Shown here: piece after piece, positions 40,281-50,920 of the stretch
How positions within the stretch are numbered: position 1 is the first letter of the stretch
How the letters are laid out: each line of letters starts with the position of its first letter
Assembly: GCF_003664185.1 (NCBI RefSeq)
Contig: NZ_RCCS01000006.1
Coordinates: forward strand, 248,001-312,000
Reading direction: 5' to 3'
Origin: Tenacibaculum discolor
Lineage (GTDB): Bacteria > Bacteroidota > Bacteroidia > Flavobacteriales > Flavobacteriaceae
Length of the DNA: 64,000 nucleotides
Program-made: the position numbers and the translations under genes
The notes under the pieces: generated by a model
Databases searched by the model: none
The model's input: the letters and a program-made list of their open reading frames with translations, nothing else
What the model was told of the DNA's origin: nothing

Positions 40281-40838
40281 ATGATTAGAACTGATATTGA
40301 TTTTTTAGAATACGTTGAAAAAATAAATGAAAGACATCCTGATTTTTTTCAAAAAGAAAAGCACCCTCCTAAAAGTATTATTCTACAACAAAACAAAAGA
40401 TACCATCATTTATATATTATCAAAAAAGGAATTACCAAATGTTACCTATCTGATGAAAATGGAAAAGATTTTATTCAAGAATTTTTAAGTGAAGGTATGG
40501 AGTTTGGAGAATTGGAAATTTTCTCTGGAAATTTAAGTTACTGTTCTATTGAAGCTATCAATTATGTGGAGGTATATAGAATATCTCATATACATTATAC
40601 CACATTACTTGATAACGACCCTGTTTTTAACAGACTCGTTATCAAATCTATGGCTAATAAAATTGGATTTAAAGCTCCAAGGCATTCTTTTCAGCAATCC
40701 TATTCTATCGAAGCTAATCTTATAAGACTTAAAGAGTTGTGTCCAAACTTTGAAAATATATTCACTAAGAATGATATCTCCAATTATTTGGGGATTACTG
40801 TTCGAAGTCTTAATAGAGCTTTAAAAAATATATCTTAA
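40281..40838 (+). CDS. Crp/Fnr-family regulator
   Basis: A 185-residue protein: cNMP-binding fold (HHLYIIKKGITKCYLSDENG, EGMEFGELEIFSGNLSYCSI) and an HTH (FTKNDISNYLGITVRSLNRA). Divergent from the HD/MFS operon, 91 bp away, so likely its regulator. Ligand unknown. Confidence 0.88.
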   Translation: MIRTDIDFLEYVEKINERHPDFFQKEKHPPKSIILQQNKRYHHLYIIKKGITKCYLSDENGKDFIQEFLSEGMEFGELEIFSGNLSYCSIEAINYVEVYRISHIHYTTLLDNDPVFNRLVIKSMANKIGFKAPRHSFQQSYSIEANLIRLKELCPNFENIFTKNDISNYLGITVRSLNRALKNIS

Positions 40839-40841
40839 GTT

Positions 40842-42398
40842 TTATTCTTCTTCTGGTGGTGGATGACCATGAATTTGCTCATACACTTCATCGAAATTAC
40901 TACGTAAATAACTATTTAGTTTTTTACGGTAGTCATCTTGCAACCAGTCAATAAAATTATGTGTACTTTTTGAAATACATTTAGAGTACCTAAAAATTCT
41001 ATCATCAATATCCCCTCCTAACTTTTTAGCTAAGATTAACGCATCAAAAACATCTTCACTGTTTTCAACACACATTTTAGCATGGTGCTCTATTGATTTT
41101 TCTAATACTCTTTTTGAAGACTCTCCTCCTTGTATGGTATCTCTGTATACTTTTTTAACATCAAAGTATAAATCATCAGAATTTGCAAACTCAGCTTTTA
41201 CATCTGCAGGGAGCTCATATTTAAAGTCACTTTCTATTTCTTCATCAGATAATAAATTATCTAAATAGAAATTTGGTGCTCTAAACATTTTTTGCCAATC
41301 TAAATCTGCTCCCCAAGGTCCAAAACGATGGAAGTTATTACCTAAGTCAATTACATTAAACTCAGATTTTCCTGGTAAAATACGAGAACCACGACCAATC
41401 ATCTGGTAGTATAGTGTTAACGATTTTGTTGCTCTATTTAGAATAATTGACTGTACAGATGGTTCATCAAACCCCGTTGTTAAGATACTTACCGAAGTTA
41501 TAATTGCATTAGGAGTTTTATGGAACCACTTTAAGATAAAATCACGTTCTTTCTTAGTGTTCGTATTGTCTAAATGTGCAATTGGGTACCCTGCTCTTTT
41601 AAAAGTATCATATACATGTAATGATGTATTAATACCATTGTTAAAAATTAAGGTTTTAGTTCCTTTTGCTCGTTCTTCATAAGCTTGTAAGAGCTTAGAA
41701 AGCATATCAGTATTAGTATATAAATCTTCTGATGATTTTACGGTATAATCACCATTCGCTCCTACTTCTAATGAAGTTAATCCTACATTGTAAGAATAGA
41801 TGTTAGCTTTTGCTAAATATTCATTTTGAATTAAAGATCCAATACTTTCTCCATCAATAAGTTCATCATAATTGTCCTTCATAGGAAGTTTAATATTTGA
41901 ACTTAAAGGAGTTGCTGTTACACCTAGTATAAAAGATTTATCAAAAAACTTAAATAGTTTGGTAAATGAGTTATAATGGGCCTCATCAATAATTACTAAA
42001 CCAACATCTGAAATATCTAACATATCGTCATTTAAACGATTGTTTAATGTCTCAACCATAGCCACAAAGCAATCAAACTCATCTTGGTCATCCAAACTTG
42101 CTTTACTGTCTATAATTTTATTTACAACACCAAACTCTTTAAGCATTTTTGCTGTTTGTTTACACAATTCTATTCGGTGCGTCATTATCAAAACTTTCTT
42201 TTGATAATGTTTTAAGTATTGACGTGTAATTTCAGAGAAAATAACTGTCTTTCCTCCTCCTGTAGGTAGTTGATAAAGTAAATGGTAATTTTCGGGGGCA
42301 TTCTCAAAACTTTTGAAAATTTTGTGCAATGCTTCTTTTTGATAATCGTATAGATTTTTTCCTTTCTTTGGTTGTGAAGTTGCTGTTTCGTTACTCAA
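40842..42398 (-). CDS. DEAD/DEAH-box helicase (SSL2-like)
   Basis: A 518-residue superfamily 2 helicase: Q-like YDYQKEALHKIF, Walker A LPTGGGKTVIFSEI, DEAH box VIIDEAHYNS, motif III ILGVTATPL, motif VI YYQMIGRGSRI. The C-terminal 130 residues are specific to the Bacteroidetes family and ends PPPEEE. General DNA or RNA unwinding; no nuclease or methylase partner nearby, so not an obvious defence gene. Confidence 0.92.
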   Translation of the reverse strand: MSNETATSQPKKGKNLYDYQKEALHKIFKSFENAPENYHLLYQLPTGGGKTVIFSEITRQYLKHYQKKVLIMTHRIELCKQTAKMLKEFGVVNKIIDSKASLDDQDEFDCFVAMVETLNNRLNDDMLDISDVGLVIIDEAHYNSFTKLFKFFDKSFILGVTATPLSSNIKLPMKDNYDELIDGESIGSLIQNEYLAKANIYSYNVGLTSLEVGANGDYTVKSSEDLYTNTDMLSKLLQAYEERAKGTKTLIFNNGINTSLHVYDTFKRAGYPIAHLDNTNTKKERDFILKWFHKTPNAIITSVSILTTGFDEPSVQSIILNRATKSLTLYYQMIGRGSRILPGKSEFNVIDLGNNFHRFGPWGADLDWQKMFRAPNFYLDNLLSDEEIESDFKYELPADVKAEFANSDDLYFDVKKVYRDTIQGGESSKRVLEKSIEHHAKMCVENSEDVFDALILAKKLGGDIDDRIFRYSKCISKSTHNFIDWLQDDYRKKLNSYLRSNFDEVYEQIHGHPPPEEE

Positions 42399-42468
42399 AT
42401 CTCTATAATTTTGAAATATGCAAAAATACGAGGTATTTAAGGAAATCCCATTAAAAATGGCATCTTTT

Positions 42469-42861
42469 TTAAAAATTCTTCAAATTTATATGAGCAATAT
42501 CATAATGAGAAGCATGTGAAATTACTTCTCCTTTTTTAACTACCAACAGTTGAGGAGATTGGTGTAAAACTTGGAAAGTGTATCCTATTTCATTAGAAAT
42601 ATCTCTATAACTAAGTAAGTCAAGATAGTACACTTTAAAATCTTTTAACTCTTCATCAAAACTATTTACAAAACGTTTAATTACCATACTACTTATACCA
42701 CATCTTGTTGAATGTTTAAAAATAGCTACGGGTTCATTTTTAGATAGTTCTTTTATCTCCTTTATTTGATCTAACGATGTTAAAGGAATCCAATTGATAA
42801 ACGATTCTTCCTCTTTTTTATTTCTGTTTTTTCTTCCTAAAATAGTACTTAATACTCCCAT
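42469..42861 (-). CDS. ytxJ: YtxJ-like redox-active (thioredoxin-fold) protein
   Basis: A 130-residue protein with one thioredoxin fold and a single active-site Cys in FKHSTRCGISSMV, the hallmark of the bacillithiol-system YtxJ family. EIGYTFQVLHQSPQLLVVKKGE holds the cis-Pro. Monothiol disulfide exchange in the cytoplasm. Confidence 0.88.
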   Translation of the reverse strand: MGVLSTILGRKNRNKKEEESFINWIPLTSLDQIKEIKELSKNEPVAIFKHSTRCGISSMVIKRFVNSFDEELKDFKVYYLDLLSYRDISNEIGYTFQVLHQSPQLLVVKKGEVISHASHYDIAHINLKNF

Positions 42862-43017
42862 AAAATCCTTACTTTAATAACATAATTACTCTTAACTATC
42901 TATACACCAGTCAAAAAGTCATAAAAAACTCATTTTTAAAGACAAAATGTCTCTTTTTTACTAAAAAAATCAATTGGTACTGAATTTGACTTTTATAGAG
43001 AAAAAAATAAAAACGAT

Positions 43018-45621
43018 ATGAATTTTAACAATTATACAATAAAATCACAAGAAACCATACAGCAAGCGCAACAATTAGCGCAAAGTTATGGTAACAACCT
43101 TATAGAAAATGAACACATTTTCAAAGCTTTATTTTTAGTCGATGAAAATGTACTTCCTTTCATTTTAAAGAAACTTAACATTAATGTTGATGTTATACAG
43201 CAGGTATTAGATAAACAATTAGAAAGTTTTTCTAAAGTTACTGGTGCCGATTTAATGCTTTCTCGTGAAGCTAATAAAACACTAAACGAAGCGGCTATCA
43301 TCGCAAAAAAAATGAACGATGAGTACGTATCTATTGAACATTTAATCTTAGCTATTTTTAAATCTAAAAGTCAAATAGCACAAGTATTAAAAGACCAAGG
43401 TGTTACTGAAAAAAGTTTAAAAGCAGCTATTGAAGAGTTACGTAAAGGAAATCGTGTAACATCACAAAGTGCCGAAGAAACATACAACTCTTTAAACAAA
43501 TATGCTAAAAACTTAAACCAGTTAGCACAAGACGGAAAATTAGACCCAGTAATTGGTCGTGATGAGGAGATTAGACGTTTATTACAAATTTTATCTCGTA
43601 GAACTAAAAATAACCCTATTCTAGTTGGTGAACCGGGTACAGGTAAAACAGCAATTGCTGAAGGTTTAGCACACCGAATTATTCGAGGTGATGTTCCTGA
43701 AAACTTAAAGGAAAAACAAATTTTCTCTTTAGATATGGGAGCTTTAATTGCTGGAGCTAAATATAAAGGAGAGTTTGAAGAACGCTTAAAATCTGTAGTA
43801 AAAGAAGTTACAAAATCTGAAGGAGACATTGTATTGTTCATTGACGAAATTCACACCCTAGTTGGTGCTGGTGGCGGTCAAGGAGCAATGGATGCTGCTA
43901 ATATTTTAAAACCAGCTTTAGCTCGTGGAGAGCTAAGAGCTATTGGAGCTACAACACTGGACGAATACCAAAAGTATTTTGAAAAAGATAAAGCCTTAGA
44001 GCGTCGTTTTCAAAAAGTAATGGTAGACGAACCAGATACAGAGAGTGCTATTTCTATTTTACGTGGTATTAAAGATAAATATGAAGCACACCACAAAGTT
44101 CGTATTAAAGATGATGCTATTATTGGTGCTGTAGAATTGTCTCAACGTTACATTACTAATCGTTTTTTACCAGATAAGGCGATTGATTTAATGGATGAAG
44201 CAGCTTCTAAATTACGTATGGAAATCAATTCGAAACCAGAAGAATTAGATGTACTAGATCGTAAAGTAATGCAATTAGAAATTGAAATTGAAGCGATTAA
44301 ACGTGAAAATGATGAAACTAAATTAAAATCTTTAAATGCTGATTTAGCTAATTTAAAGGAAGAACGTAATGAAATTAATGCTAAGTGGCAATCAGAAAAA
44401 AGTGTTGTAGATTCCATTCAGAACTTAAAAACTGATATTGAAAACTATAAACTTGAAGCTGAAAAAGCTGAACGTAATGGTGATTATGGTAAAGTAGCTG
44501 AATTGCGTTATGGTAAGATTAAAGATGCTCAAGAAGAACTTGACAAAAAACAAGAAGTTTTAGCTAGTCAACAAGAAAACTCTTTAATTAAAGAAGAAGT
44601 TACTTATGATGATATTGCTGAAGTTGTAGCTAAATGGACAGGAGTTCCTGTTACTAAAATGTTACAGTCAGAACGTGAAAAGCTATTACAATTAGAAGAT
44701 GAGTTACACAAACGTGTAGTTGGTCAAGAAGAAGCAATCGAAGCGGTTTCTGATGCTGTACGTCGTTCAAGATCAGGATTACAAAATCCTAACAAACCTA
44801 TTGGTTCTTTCTTATTCCTAGGTACAACAGGAGTTGGTAAAACTGAGTTAGCAAAAGCACTTGCTGAATATTTATTTGATGATGAAAATGCTATGACTCG
44901 TATTGACATGAGTGAATACCAAGAACGTCATTCGGTAAGTAGATTAGTTGGAGCACCTCCTGGGTATGTTGGTTATGATGAAGGTGGGCAATTAACTGAA
45001 GCTGTTAGGAGAAAACCGTATTCGGTTGTATTGTTAGATGAGATTGAAAAAGCGCATCCTGATACTTTTAATATCTTACTACAAGTATTAGACGAAGGTA
45101 GATTAACTGATAATAAAGGGCGTGCTGCTGATTTTAAGAATACTATTATTATTATGACCTCTAATATGGGAAGCCATATTATTCAAGAGAAGTTTGATAA
45201 TATGAAAGGAGACATTCATACAACTATGGACTTAGCAAAAACAGAAGTTTTAGGGTTATTAAAACAATCCGTAAGACCTGAATTTTTAAATAGGATTGAT
45301 GATATTATTATGTTCACTCCTTTATCTGAAGATAACATTAAAGAAATTGTAAAATTACAATTGACTAGTGTTAAAAAGATGATTGCAAAACAAAACATAA
45401 CTTTTGATGCTACTGATGAAGCTATTGCTTACTTAGCAATAAAAGGGTATCAACCCGAATTTGGTGCGCGTCCTGTAAAACGTGTAATTCAAAAAGAGGT
45501 TTTAAATCAATTATCTAAAGAAATATTATCAGGAAGAATAACTACAGATAGTATTATTTTACTAGATGCTTTTGATGATAAATTAGTCTTTAGAAATCAA
45601 TCTGATTTAGTGGAGAACTAA
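43018..45621 (+). CDS. clpB: ClpB disaggregase
   Basis: An 867-residue Hsp100 ATPase that rescues aggregated proteins with DnaK. N-terminal Clp_N repeat domain (1-150), AAA1 with Walker [10 protein letters not shown] near 204, the middle coiled-coil domain (about 410-530), AAA2 with [13 protein letters not shown] near 604, and the C-terminal D2-small domain. Full length. The long hairpin after the gene is its terminator; hsp20 follows, giving a heat-shock pair. Confidence 0.97.
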   Translation: MNFNNYTIKSQETIQQAQQLAQSYGNNLIENEHIFKALFLVDENVLPFILKKLNINVDVIQQVLDKQLESFSKVTGADLMLSREANKTLNEAAIIAKKMNDEYVSIEHLILAIFKSKSQIAQVLKDQGVTEKSLKAAIEELRKGNRVTSQSAEETYNSLNKYAKNLNQLAQDGKLDPVIGRDEEIRRLLQILSRRTKNNPILVGEPGTGKTAIAEGLAHRIIRGDVPENLKEKQIFSLDMGALIAGAKYKGEFEERLKSVVKEVTKSEGDIVLFIDEIHTLVGAGGGQGAMDAANILKPALARGELRAIGATTLDEYQKYFEKDKALERRFQKVMVDEPDTESAISILRGIKDKYEAHHKVRIKDDAIIGAVELSQRYITNRFLPDKAIDLMDEAASKLRMEINSKPEELDVLDRKVMQLEIEIEAIKRENDETKLKSLNADLANLKEERNEINAKWQSEKSVVDSIQNLKTDIENYKLEAEKAERNGDYGKVAELRYGKIKDAQEELDKKQEVLASQQENSLIKEEVTYDDIAEVVAKWTGVPVTKMLQSEREKLLQLEDELHKRVVGQEEAIEAVSDAVRRSRSGLQNPNKPIGSFLFLGTTGVGKTELAKALAEYLFDDENAMTRIDMSEYQERHSVSRLVGAPPGYVGYDEGGQLTEAVRRKPYSVVLLDEIEKAHPDTFNILLQVLDEGRLTDNKGRAADFKNTIIIMTSNMGSHIIQEKFDNMKGDIHTTMDLAKTEVLGLLKQSVRPEFLNRIDDIIMFTPLSEDNIKEIVKLQLTSVKKMIAKQNITFDATDEAIAYLAIKGYQPEFGARPVKRVIQKEVLNQLSKEILSGRITTDSIILLDAFDDKLVFRNQSDLVEN

Positions 45622-45651
45622 CCCTGTGTAAACAACTATAAATCAATACAT

Positions 45652-45699
45652 AAAGTGACATTTTTTCATTGTTTTAAATGAAAAAATGTCACTTTTTTT
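45652..45699 (+). terminator. Terminator of clpB
   Basis: A 19-bp perfect stem from AAAGTGACATTTTTTCATT to its complement, followed by TTTTTTT. Confidence 0.88.
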
Positions 45700-45762
45700 A
45701 ATTGGTATTTTTTTTGAGCTATAATTATTAAAATTAATGTTTAACTAAATAAATGTAAAGTT

Positions 45763-46191
45763 ATGTTATTAAAGAGCACTGATTTTCCAGCATTACCAAA
45801 TGTCTTTAATGATTTTTTTAGAGACTGGTCTACTTCAAATTTCTCGGACACAAACACTACATTACCAGCTGTAAACATTAAAGAAAATGAAAACGAGTTT
45901 ACAGTTGATGTAGCTGCTCCTGGTATGAATAAGGAGGATTTTCAAGTAAACCTTGAAAATGATATTCTAACTATTTCATCAGAAAGAAAAGAGAATAAAG
46001 AAGATACGAACGACAACTATACACGAAAAGAATATAGCTATATGTCGTTTAGAAGAAGTTTTACACTACCTAAAGGTATTGTTGATAGTGAAAAGATTAA
46101 AGCTACCTATAAAAATGGCGAGCTAAAAATTAATATTCCAAAATTAGAAACCGCAAAACCTAAACCTGCAAAACTAATTACGGTTGAATAA
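45763..46191 (+). CDS. Hsp20/alpha-crystallin small heat-shock protein
   Basis: A 142-residue holdase: alpha-crystallin domain (about 35-130; NEFTVDVAAPGMNKEDFQV, YSYMSFRRSFTLPKGI, KATYKNGELKINIPK) with the LKINIP strand, but no classic I-x-I tail. Follows clpB and probably acts with it on aggregates. Confidence 0.95.
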   Translation: MLLKSTDFPALPNVFNDFFRDWSTSNFSDTNTTLPAVNIKENENEFTVDVAAPGMNKEDFQVNLENDILTISSERKENKEDTNDNYTRKEYSYMSFRRSFTLPKGIVDSEKIKATYKNGELKINIPKLETAKPKPAKLITVE

Positions 46192-46216
46192 GTTAATTTT
46201 ATAATATCTTTTTTAA

Positions 46217-46257
46217 ATTAAAAAACCGAGTGTTCTTAAAAAGTCACTCGGTTTTCT
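46217..46257. terminator. Bidirectional terminator
   Basis: AAAACCGAGTG (46222-46232) pairs with CACTCGGTTTT (46245-46255), between hsp20 and the convergent lipoprotein gene. Confidence 0.85.
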
Positions 46258-46271
46258 ATAGCTTTTCGTTA

Positions 46272-47000
46272 CTAAAAAGTATCTACTTGTATATCTTCTA
46301 AAACGATTTCAGATAATTTTTTCAATTTACCTTCTTCGTATAATTTATCAATAGTGTAAAAATCAATATCTTTATCTAAAGGCTTGTAATTATTATAGTC
46401 TACAAAACGAATTCCTTTCACTATTTTTTCTTCTTTCACATCTCTAAAGCGTACTCCTCCTCCATTTGTATGGTATTTGTACGCTAAATAATCCAATTGA
46501 AAGTTATCTTTAGCAAACCAATAGATAAATACATCATCAAAATCTTCTCCTCCACCCTCTTCTGTAAAAGTAACTCTAATTTTATGATATTGTTTTCCTT
46601 TAATAGTAACGTCTTCAAGTAGCTTTTTTTGAACAGCTTTGTCATTTAATCCAATGGGTAAAACTGAAAAATAATGAACTGAATTTACGGAGTTACTATA
46701 ACGATTTTCATCTTTTTTAGATAACTCTATTAAACTATCGCTCACAAATCGTTCAAAAGCATCATTTGACAATATATCCTTTATTGTTACGGAATCATTT
46801 TTTATAACTCTAACTAGTTTAAAAGTCCCTTTATCTCTAGTCGCTTCGTAGTGATTTTTTCTAAAATTAAAAGATATAGTAGCATTCTCTATTTCATTCA
46901 ACTTAGAATGTTCTATTGACTTATCAATTATTTCTTGAGCAGTAAATTTTGGTTTACACGAAACCATTAATAATAGCAGAAAAATGTATAAATGTCGCAT
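46272..47000 (-). CDS. DUF6503-like lipoprotein
   Basis: A 242-residue lipoprotein: signal MRHLYIFLLLLMVSC, Cys15 lipobox, then TAQEIIDKSIEHSKLNEIEN and a LolA/outer-membrane-lipoprotein-carrier-like beta sheet (YHKIRVTFTEEGGGEDFDDV, FQLDYLAYKYHTNGGGVRFR). Family common in flavobacteria, function unknown. Monocistronic. Confidence 0.8.
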   Translation of the reverse strand: MRHLYIFLLLLMVSCKPKFTAQEIIDKSIEHSKLNEIENATISFNFRKNHYEATRDKGTFKLVRVIKNDSVTIKDILSNDAFERFVSDSLIELSKKDENRYSNSVNSVHYFSVLPIGLNDKAVQKKLLEDVTIKGKQYHKIRVTFTEEGGGEDFDDVFIYWFAKDNFQLDYLAYKYHTNGGGVRFRDVKEEKIVKGIRFVDYNNYKPLDKDIDFYTIDKLYEEGKLKKLSEIVLEDIQVDTF

Positions 47001-47084
47001 ATAATTTTGTTTGTATTCGTCGTTTATTAGCTAACAAATTTACACGTATTCATTAATTTTAATTGTTAAGTTTTACACAAAAAA

Positions 47085-47115
47085 ATAGAGCTACAATTAC
47101 GTAGCTCTAAAAAAG
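47085..47115. terminator. Terminator of the OmpW-like gene
   Basis: TAGAGCTAC pairs with GTAGCTCTA, flanked by A runs; on the minus strand T runs follow. Confidence 0.75.
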
Positions 47116-47133
47116 GGGATTATAATTTATTGA

Positions 47134-47769
47134 TTAAAACCTCATACCTACACCAAAACCAATAAGTAAAGGATTAATATCTACTTCTGCTGGTACTGTT
47201 GCTATACCTGCATTAACAGAAACATCAGTACTTAATCCAATATACTTAGCATCTATGTTTAAAAACCAAGTATCATCTAAATCATAGTCAAAACCTAATT
47301 GTAGTGCATACCCAAAACCATTTTCATAATCTACATCTACTACTGCTCCTGGATCAGCATTATAAAAAATAGTATAATTAACACCAGCTCCCACATAAGG
47401 TTTAAAGTCACTTATATTAAAATGATATTGTAGTGTTAATGTTGGAGGTAATAACCATACATCTCCTAAATTAACGTTTCCTAAAGCTGTATTTACTGCT
47501 TTTACATCATGGTTTGCTGTACCTAAAATTAATTCAGCTGCAATATTTTCAGTAAAATAGTACGTAAAATCAAGTTCAGGGATAAAACTTTTACCTATTT
47601 CAACATCTCCTCCAATAGTACCAATTGTTGCTGATTCATTAGGTAAAACACTTACCCACCTAAAGCGAGCTTGCCATTTTTTAAAATCATTTGTCTTAGT
47701 AGTTTCCTGAGCATTTACATTACTAAAAAATAATGTTCCTAATACAATACTTAATATTATTTTTTTCAT
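47134..47769 (-). CDS. OmpW-family outer membrane protein
   Basis: A 211-residue eight-stranded barrel: signal peptide ending NVNAQ, then alternating strands such as WQARFRWVSVLPNES, ELDFTYYFTENIAAELILGT, PTLTLQYHFNISDFKPYVGA and the C-terminal GFGVGMRF with final Phe for BAM insertion. OmpW proteins allow passage of small hydrophobic molecules. Monocistronic, divergent from smpB. Confidence 0.92.
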   Translation of the reverse strand: MKKIILSIVLGTLFFSNVNAQETTKTNDFKKWQARFRWVSVLPNESATIGTIGGDVEIGKSFIPELDFTYYFTENIAAELILGTANHDVKAVNTALGNVNLGDVWLLPPTLTLQYHFNISDFKPYVGAGVNYTIFYNADPGAVVDVDYENGFGYALQLGFDYDLDDTWFLNIDAKYIGLSTDVSVNAGIATVPAEVDINPLLIGFGVGMRF

Positions 47770-47891
47770 GATTATAAGTTTAAATTTTAAGCAAAATTAC
47801 ATTCCGCTCCTCCCATAAAACATGACTTAAATCATAGCTTAATAATTTTATTTAACAACTTAAAATTATAGTTATATTTGTGTTCTATTTT

Positions 47892-48350
47892 ATGCAAAAA
47901 AAGATCAACATACAGAATAAAAAAGCTCGTTTCGAATACGAGATAATAGATAAATACACAGCAGGAATTCAACTTACTGGTACTGAAATTAAATCTATAA
48001 GACAAAGTAAGGCTAGAATTACTGAAAGTTTTTGTGAATTCAATGACAAAGGAGAGCTTTTTGTGGTAAACATGTATATTGAAGAATATGCTTTTGGAAA
48101 CCATTATAACCACAAACCTAAAAGTGAGCGTCGTTTATTATTAAATAAACGTGAATTAAAAAAACTAGAAAAAGAAGTTGAAGCTAAAGGTAGTACAATC
48201 GTTCCATTACGCTTATTTATTAATGAGAATGGTTGGGCAAAACTAGATATTGCTCTTGCTAAAGGAAAGAAAACCCACGATAAAAGACAAAGTATTAAAG
48301 ATCGTGATAATAAACGTGATTTAGCCCGAATTAAAAAGGCTTATAATTAA
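47892..48350 (+). CDS. smpB: SsrA-binding protein
   Basis: A 152-residue protein that delivers tmRNA to stalled ribosomes. Start MQKKINIQNKKARFEYEI at 47892 agrees with the family; an ATG at 47880 would add four residues. Motifs: YTAGIQLTGTEIKSIR, NMYIEEYAFGNHYNHKPKSE, LFINENGWAKLDIALAKGKK and a basic helical tail. The stop overlaps the next gene by one base. Part of the same ribosome-rescue theme as prfH, although far from it. Confidence 0.96.
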   Translation: MQKKINIQNKKARFEYEIIDKYTAGIQLTGTEIKSIRQSKARITESFCEFNDKGELFVVNMYIEEYAFGNHYNHKPKSERRLLLNKRELKKLEKEVEAKGSTIVPLRLFINENGWAKLDIALAKGKKTHDKRQSIKDRDNKRDLARIKKAYN

Positions 48351-49246
48351 TGAATGATACTTTTTTAAATATTATAAAGTGGAAAAAAATTATATACTTT
48401 ATTTTTATCCTATTCTTATTTAAGTTCTCATTTTTACACGGTTATGGCTTTAAAACTACTCTTTCTTTTCTTGATTTAGGGCTACTATCAATTTCCAGTG
48501 CTTTTTTATTAGCATCAGGCTACTTAACAAGCTTTTTCTTTAGAAATACGCAAAAAAAAACTAGACTCCCTTTACAAAGAGTAAAAAAACTATCTATTTA
48601 CTTAATGTTAGCAGGTATTATAGTGGGGCTATACCTATCAATAAAAGTAAATAAAGCTTGGTACGGACTTATATTTATAGCTTGTCCTATTGTTGTATAC
48701 CTATATTCTAAAAATAACACTCAAAAAACTTTTTTTAGTAACATTGTTACGTCTTTTTTAAAACCTTTTGCACTACTTACTCTTTGGTGGTTTGATTTTC
48801 CTCTTAATTTATCGATAGAGCAATGGGAGTTATTTTACGATCTTCAACTAATAACTATTGGTTATGTAACCATTTCTTTTTTGAGTAATATCGTAGTTGA
48901 AATAATTATTGATATTATTAACGTAAATCAAGATAATTTAAATAAACAAAATACCCTTCCTGTTTTATTAGGACGAAAAAGGGCAAAAAATATTGCTTTA
49001 ATGCTCTCTATAATAGGTTGCTTATTTGTATTTTCAATAGCAATTGCTTTTATTAAAAACAAGTTCATTTTCTCAACAATTATGTTACTAGGAACAATTC
49101 CTGAGTTATACTTTATTTACCGATTAATGCTAGCTTCTGAAGCTAAAGACTATAATGCTTTGCATAAAATTAGTTACATTAATTTCCTTTTAGCCCTCTT
49201 AAGTGTTCCTACCATAGGTTATTATATAAAATATGTTATCAACTAA
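48350..49246 (+). CDS. UbiA-like prenyltransferase family membrane protein
   Basis: A 298-residue protein of about nine spans. The Asp-rich first motif of UbiA appears in modified form (NIVVEIIIDIINVNQDNLNK, where NxxxDxxxD is relaxed), and the KNTLPVLLGRKRAKNIAL phrase fits the family. The stop overlaps the maf gene. Such genes lie beside maf in many flavobacteria and may make a prenyl-lipid; the degenerate motif makes the activity uncertain. Confidence 0.75.
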   Translation: MNDTFLNIIKWKKIIYFIFILFLFKFSFLHGYGFKTTLSFLDLGLLSISSAFLLASGYLTSFFFRNTQKKTRLPLQRVKKLSIYLMLAGIIVGLYLSIKVNKAWYGLIFIACPIVVYLYSKNNTQKTFFSNIVTSFLKPFALLTLWWFDFPLNLSIEQWELFYDLQLITIGYVTISFLSNIVVEIIIDIINVNQDNLNKQNTLPVLLGRKRAKNIALMLSIIGCLFVFSIAIAFIKNKFIFSTIMLLGTIPELYFIYRLMLASEAKDYNALHKISYINFLLALLSVPTIGYYIKYVIN

Positions 49247-49814
49247 ACTATCAAAATACTCCATTATTCTTGCTTCAAATTCACCTAGAAGACAAGAATT
49301 AATAAAAAGTTTAGACATTCCTTTTTCTATTAAAACAAAGGAAGTGGAAGAAATCTACTCTGAAGAACTAAAACATTCGGAAATAACTGATTTTTTAGCT
49401 GATTTGAAAGCTACTCCCTTCAAAAAAGAGTTAAAAGAAAACGAGTTGTTAATAACGTCTGACACCATAGTATGGATAAACAAAAGAGCTTTAGGAAAAC
49501 CTAAAAACTATGAAGAAGCATTTCAAATGCTTAAAGAGATATCTAATAACAAACATGAGGTTATTACTTCTATATGTATTACTAGTAAATCATTTCAAAA
49601 AACGGTGAATGATACTACCTTTGTTAATTTTAGGGAATTATTGGACGAAGAAATTGACTACTATATAAACACTTATAAACCTTTTGATAAAGCTGGAGCC
49701 TATGGTATACAAGAATGGATAGGTAAAATAGGAATTACTAAAATTGAAGGGAGTTATTTTAATGTCATGGGATTTCCTGTTCATAAACTTTACAAAGAAT
49801 TATCAAAATTGTAG
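49233..49814 (+). CDS. maf: Maf-like nucleoside triphosphate pyrophosphatase
   Basis: A 193-residue house-cleaning enzyme that hydrolyses modified dTTP/UTP. Motifs: IILASNSPRRQELIKSL, ITSDTIVWINKRALGKP and KAGAYGIQEWIG. Overlaps the upstream gene by 14 bp. Confidence 0.95.
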   Translation: MLSTKLSKYSIILASNSPRRQELIKSLDIPFSIKTKEVEEIYSEELKHSEITDFLADLKATPFKKELKENELLITSDTIVWINKRALGKPKNYEEAFQMLKEISNNKHEVITSICITSKSFQKTVNDTTFVNFRELLDEEIDYYINTYKPFDKAGAYGIQEWIGKIGITKIEGSYFNVMGFPVHKLYKELSKL

Positions 49815-49868
49815 CTTTACATCTATATAAAAGATTATTTTTGACGCGTATTTACACAACACAAACTG

Positions 49869-50819
49869 ATGAAAAAATATACTTATACTGAAAAAAAAGA
49901 TACCCGTTCTGGATTTGGTGATGGTTTAACTGAATTAGGACAAAAGAACCCTAATGTTGTAGCTTTATGTGCTGATTTAACTGGCTCATTAAAAATGAAT
50001 GAATTTGCCAAAAACCACCCTGAGCGTTTTTATCAAGTAGGAATTGCTGAAGCAAACATGATAGGAATTGCTGCTGGATTAACAATTGGAGGGAAAATTC
50101 CTTTTACAGGTACATTTGCTAACTTTTCAACTGGTAGAGTTTATGACCAAATTCGTCAATCAGTTGCTTATTCTGATAAAAACGTAAAAATTTGTGCTTC
50201 TCACGCTGGCTTAACTTTAGGTGAAGACGGAGCAACACACCAAATTTTAGAAGATATTGGATTAATGAAAATGTTGCCAGGAATGACTGTAATAAATACT
50301 TGTGATTATAGTCAAACTAAAGCTGCAACTTTAGCAATTGCAGAACATGAAGGCCCTGTATATTTACGTTTTGGGCGCCCAAAAGTACCAGTATTTATGA
50401 CCGAACAACCTTTTGAAATAGGAAAAGCTATTCAACTTACCGAAGGTAATGATGTTACCATTGTTGCTACTGGTCATTTAGTTTGGGAAGCCTTACAAGC
50501 TGCTGAGCAATTAGACGCTAAAGGTATTTCTGCTGAAGTAATAAACATTCATACAATCAAGCCATTAGATGAAAAAGCTATTTTAAAATCTGTTGCTAAA
50601 ACAGGATGTGTAGTTACAGCTGAAGAACATAATAAATATGGAGGTTTAGGAGAAAGTGTTGCTCGCTGTTTAGCTACTAACACACCTACTCCACAAGAAT
50701 TTGTTGCTGTAAATGATAGTTTTGGAGAATCTGCTACTCCAGATCAATTAATGAAAAAATATGGTTTAAATGATGAAGCTATAGTAAAAGCAGTTGAAAA
50801 AGTTATTTCTAGAAAATAA
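49869..50819 (+). CDS. Transketolase C-terminal subunit
   Basis: A 316-residue half-transketolase: pyrimidine-binding domain ([40 protein letters not shown]) and the C-terminal swivel domain ([24 protein letters not shown] segment around 250). The Glu that activates TPP is in GIAEAN. The N-terminal (PP) half, usually the gene directly upstream in this group, is not here; upstream is maf. Either the partner is encoded elsewhere or the split pair has been separated. Confidence 0.92.
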   Translation: MKKYTYTEKKDTRSGFGDGLTELGQKNPNVVALCADLTGSLKMNEFAKNHPERFYQVGIAEANMIGIAAGLTIGGKIPFTGTFANFSTGRVYDQIRQSVAYSDKNVKICASHAGLTLGEDGATHQILEDIGLMKMLPGMTVINTCDYSQTKAATLAIAEHEGPVYLRFGRPKVPVFMTEQPFEIGKAIQLTEGNDVTIVATGHLVWEALQAAEQLDAKGISAEVINIHTIKPLDEKAILKSVAKTGCVVTAEEHNKYGGLGESVARCLATNTPTPQEFVAVNDSFGESATPDQLMKKYGLNDEAIVKAVEKVISRK

Positions 50820-50843
50820 GAATATAAACAACCAAACAATAAA

Positions 50844-50880
50844 TACATCACTTTTTAAGTTTAAAGTGATGTATTTTTTT
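50844..50880 (+). terminator. Terminator of the transketolase gene
   Basis: ACATCACTTT pairs with AAAGTGATGT across TTAAGTTT, followed by a T run. Confidence 0.85.
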
Positions 50881-50920
50881 ATATAAAAAAGTAAATATTT
50901 AACAGTGTAAATTCATAACA

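Noticed and set aside
40842..42398. Restriction or defence helicase system
   Set aside because: A single helicase with conserved flavobacterial C-terminus among housekeeping genes; no nuclease, methylase or other defence partner.
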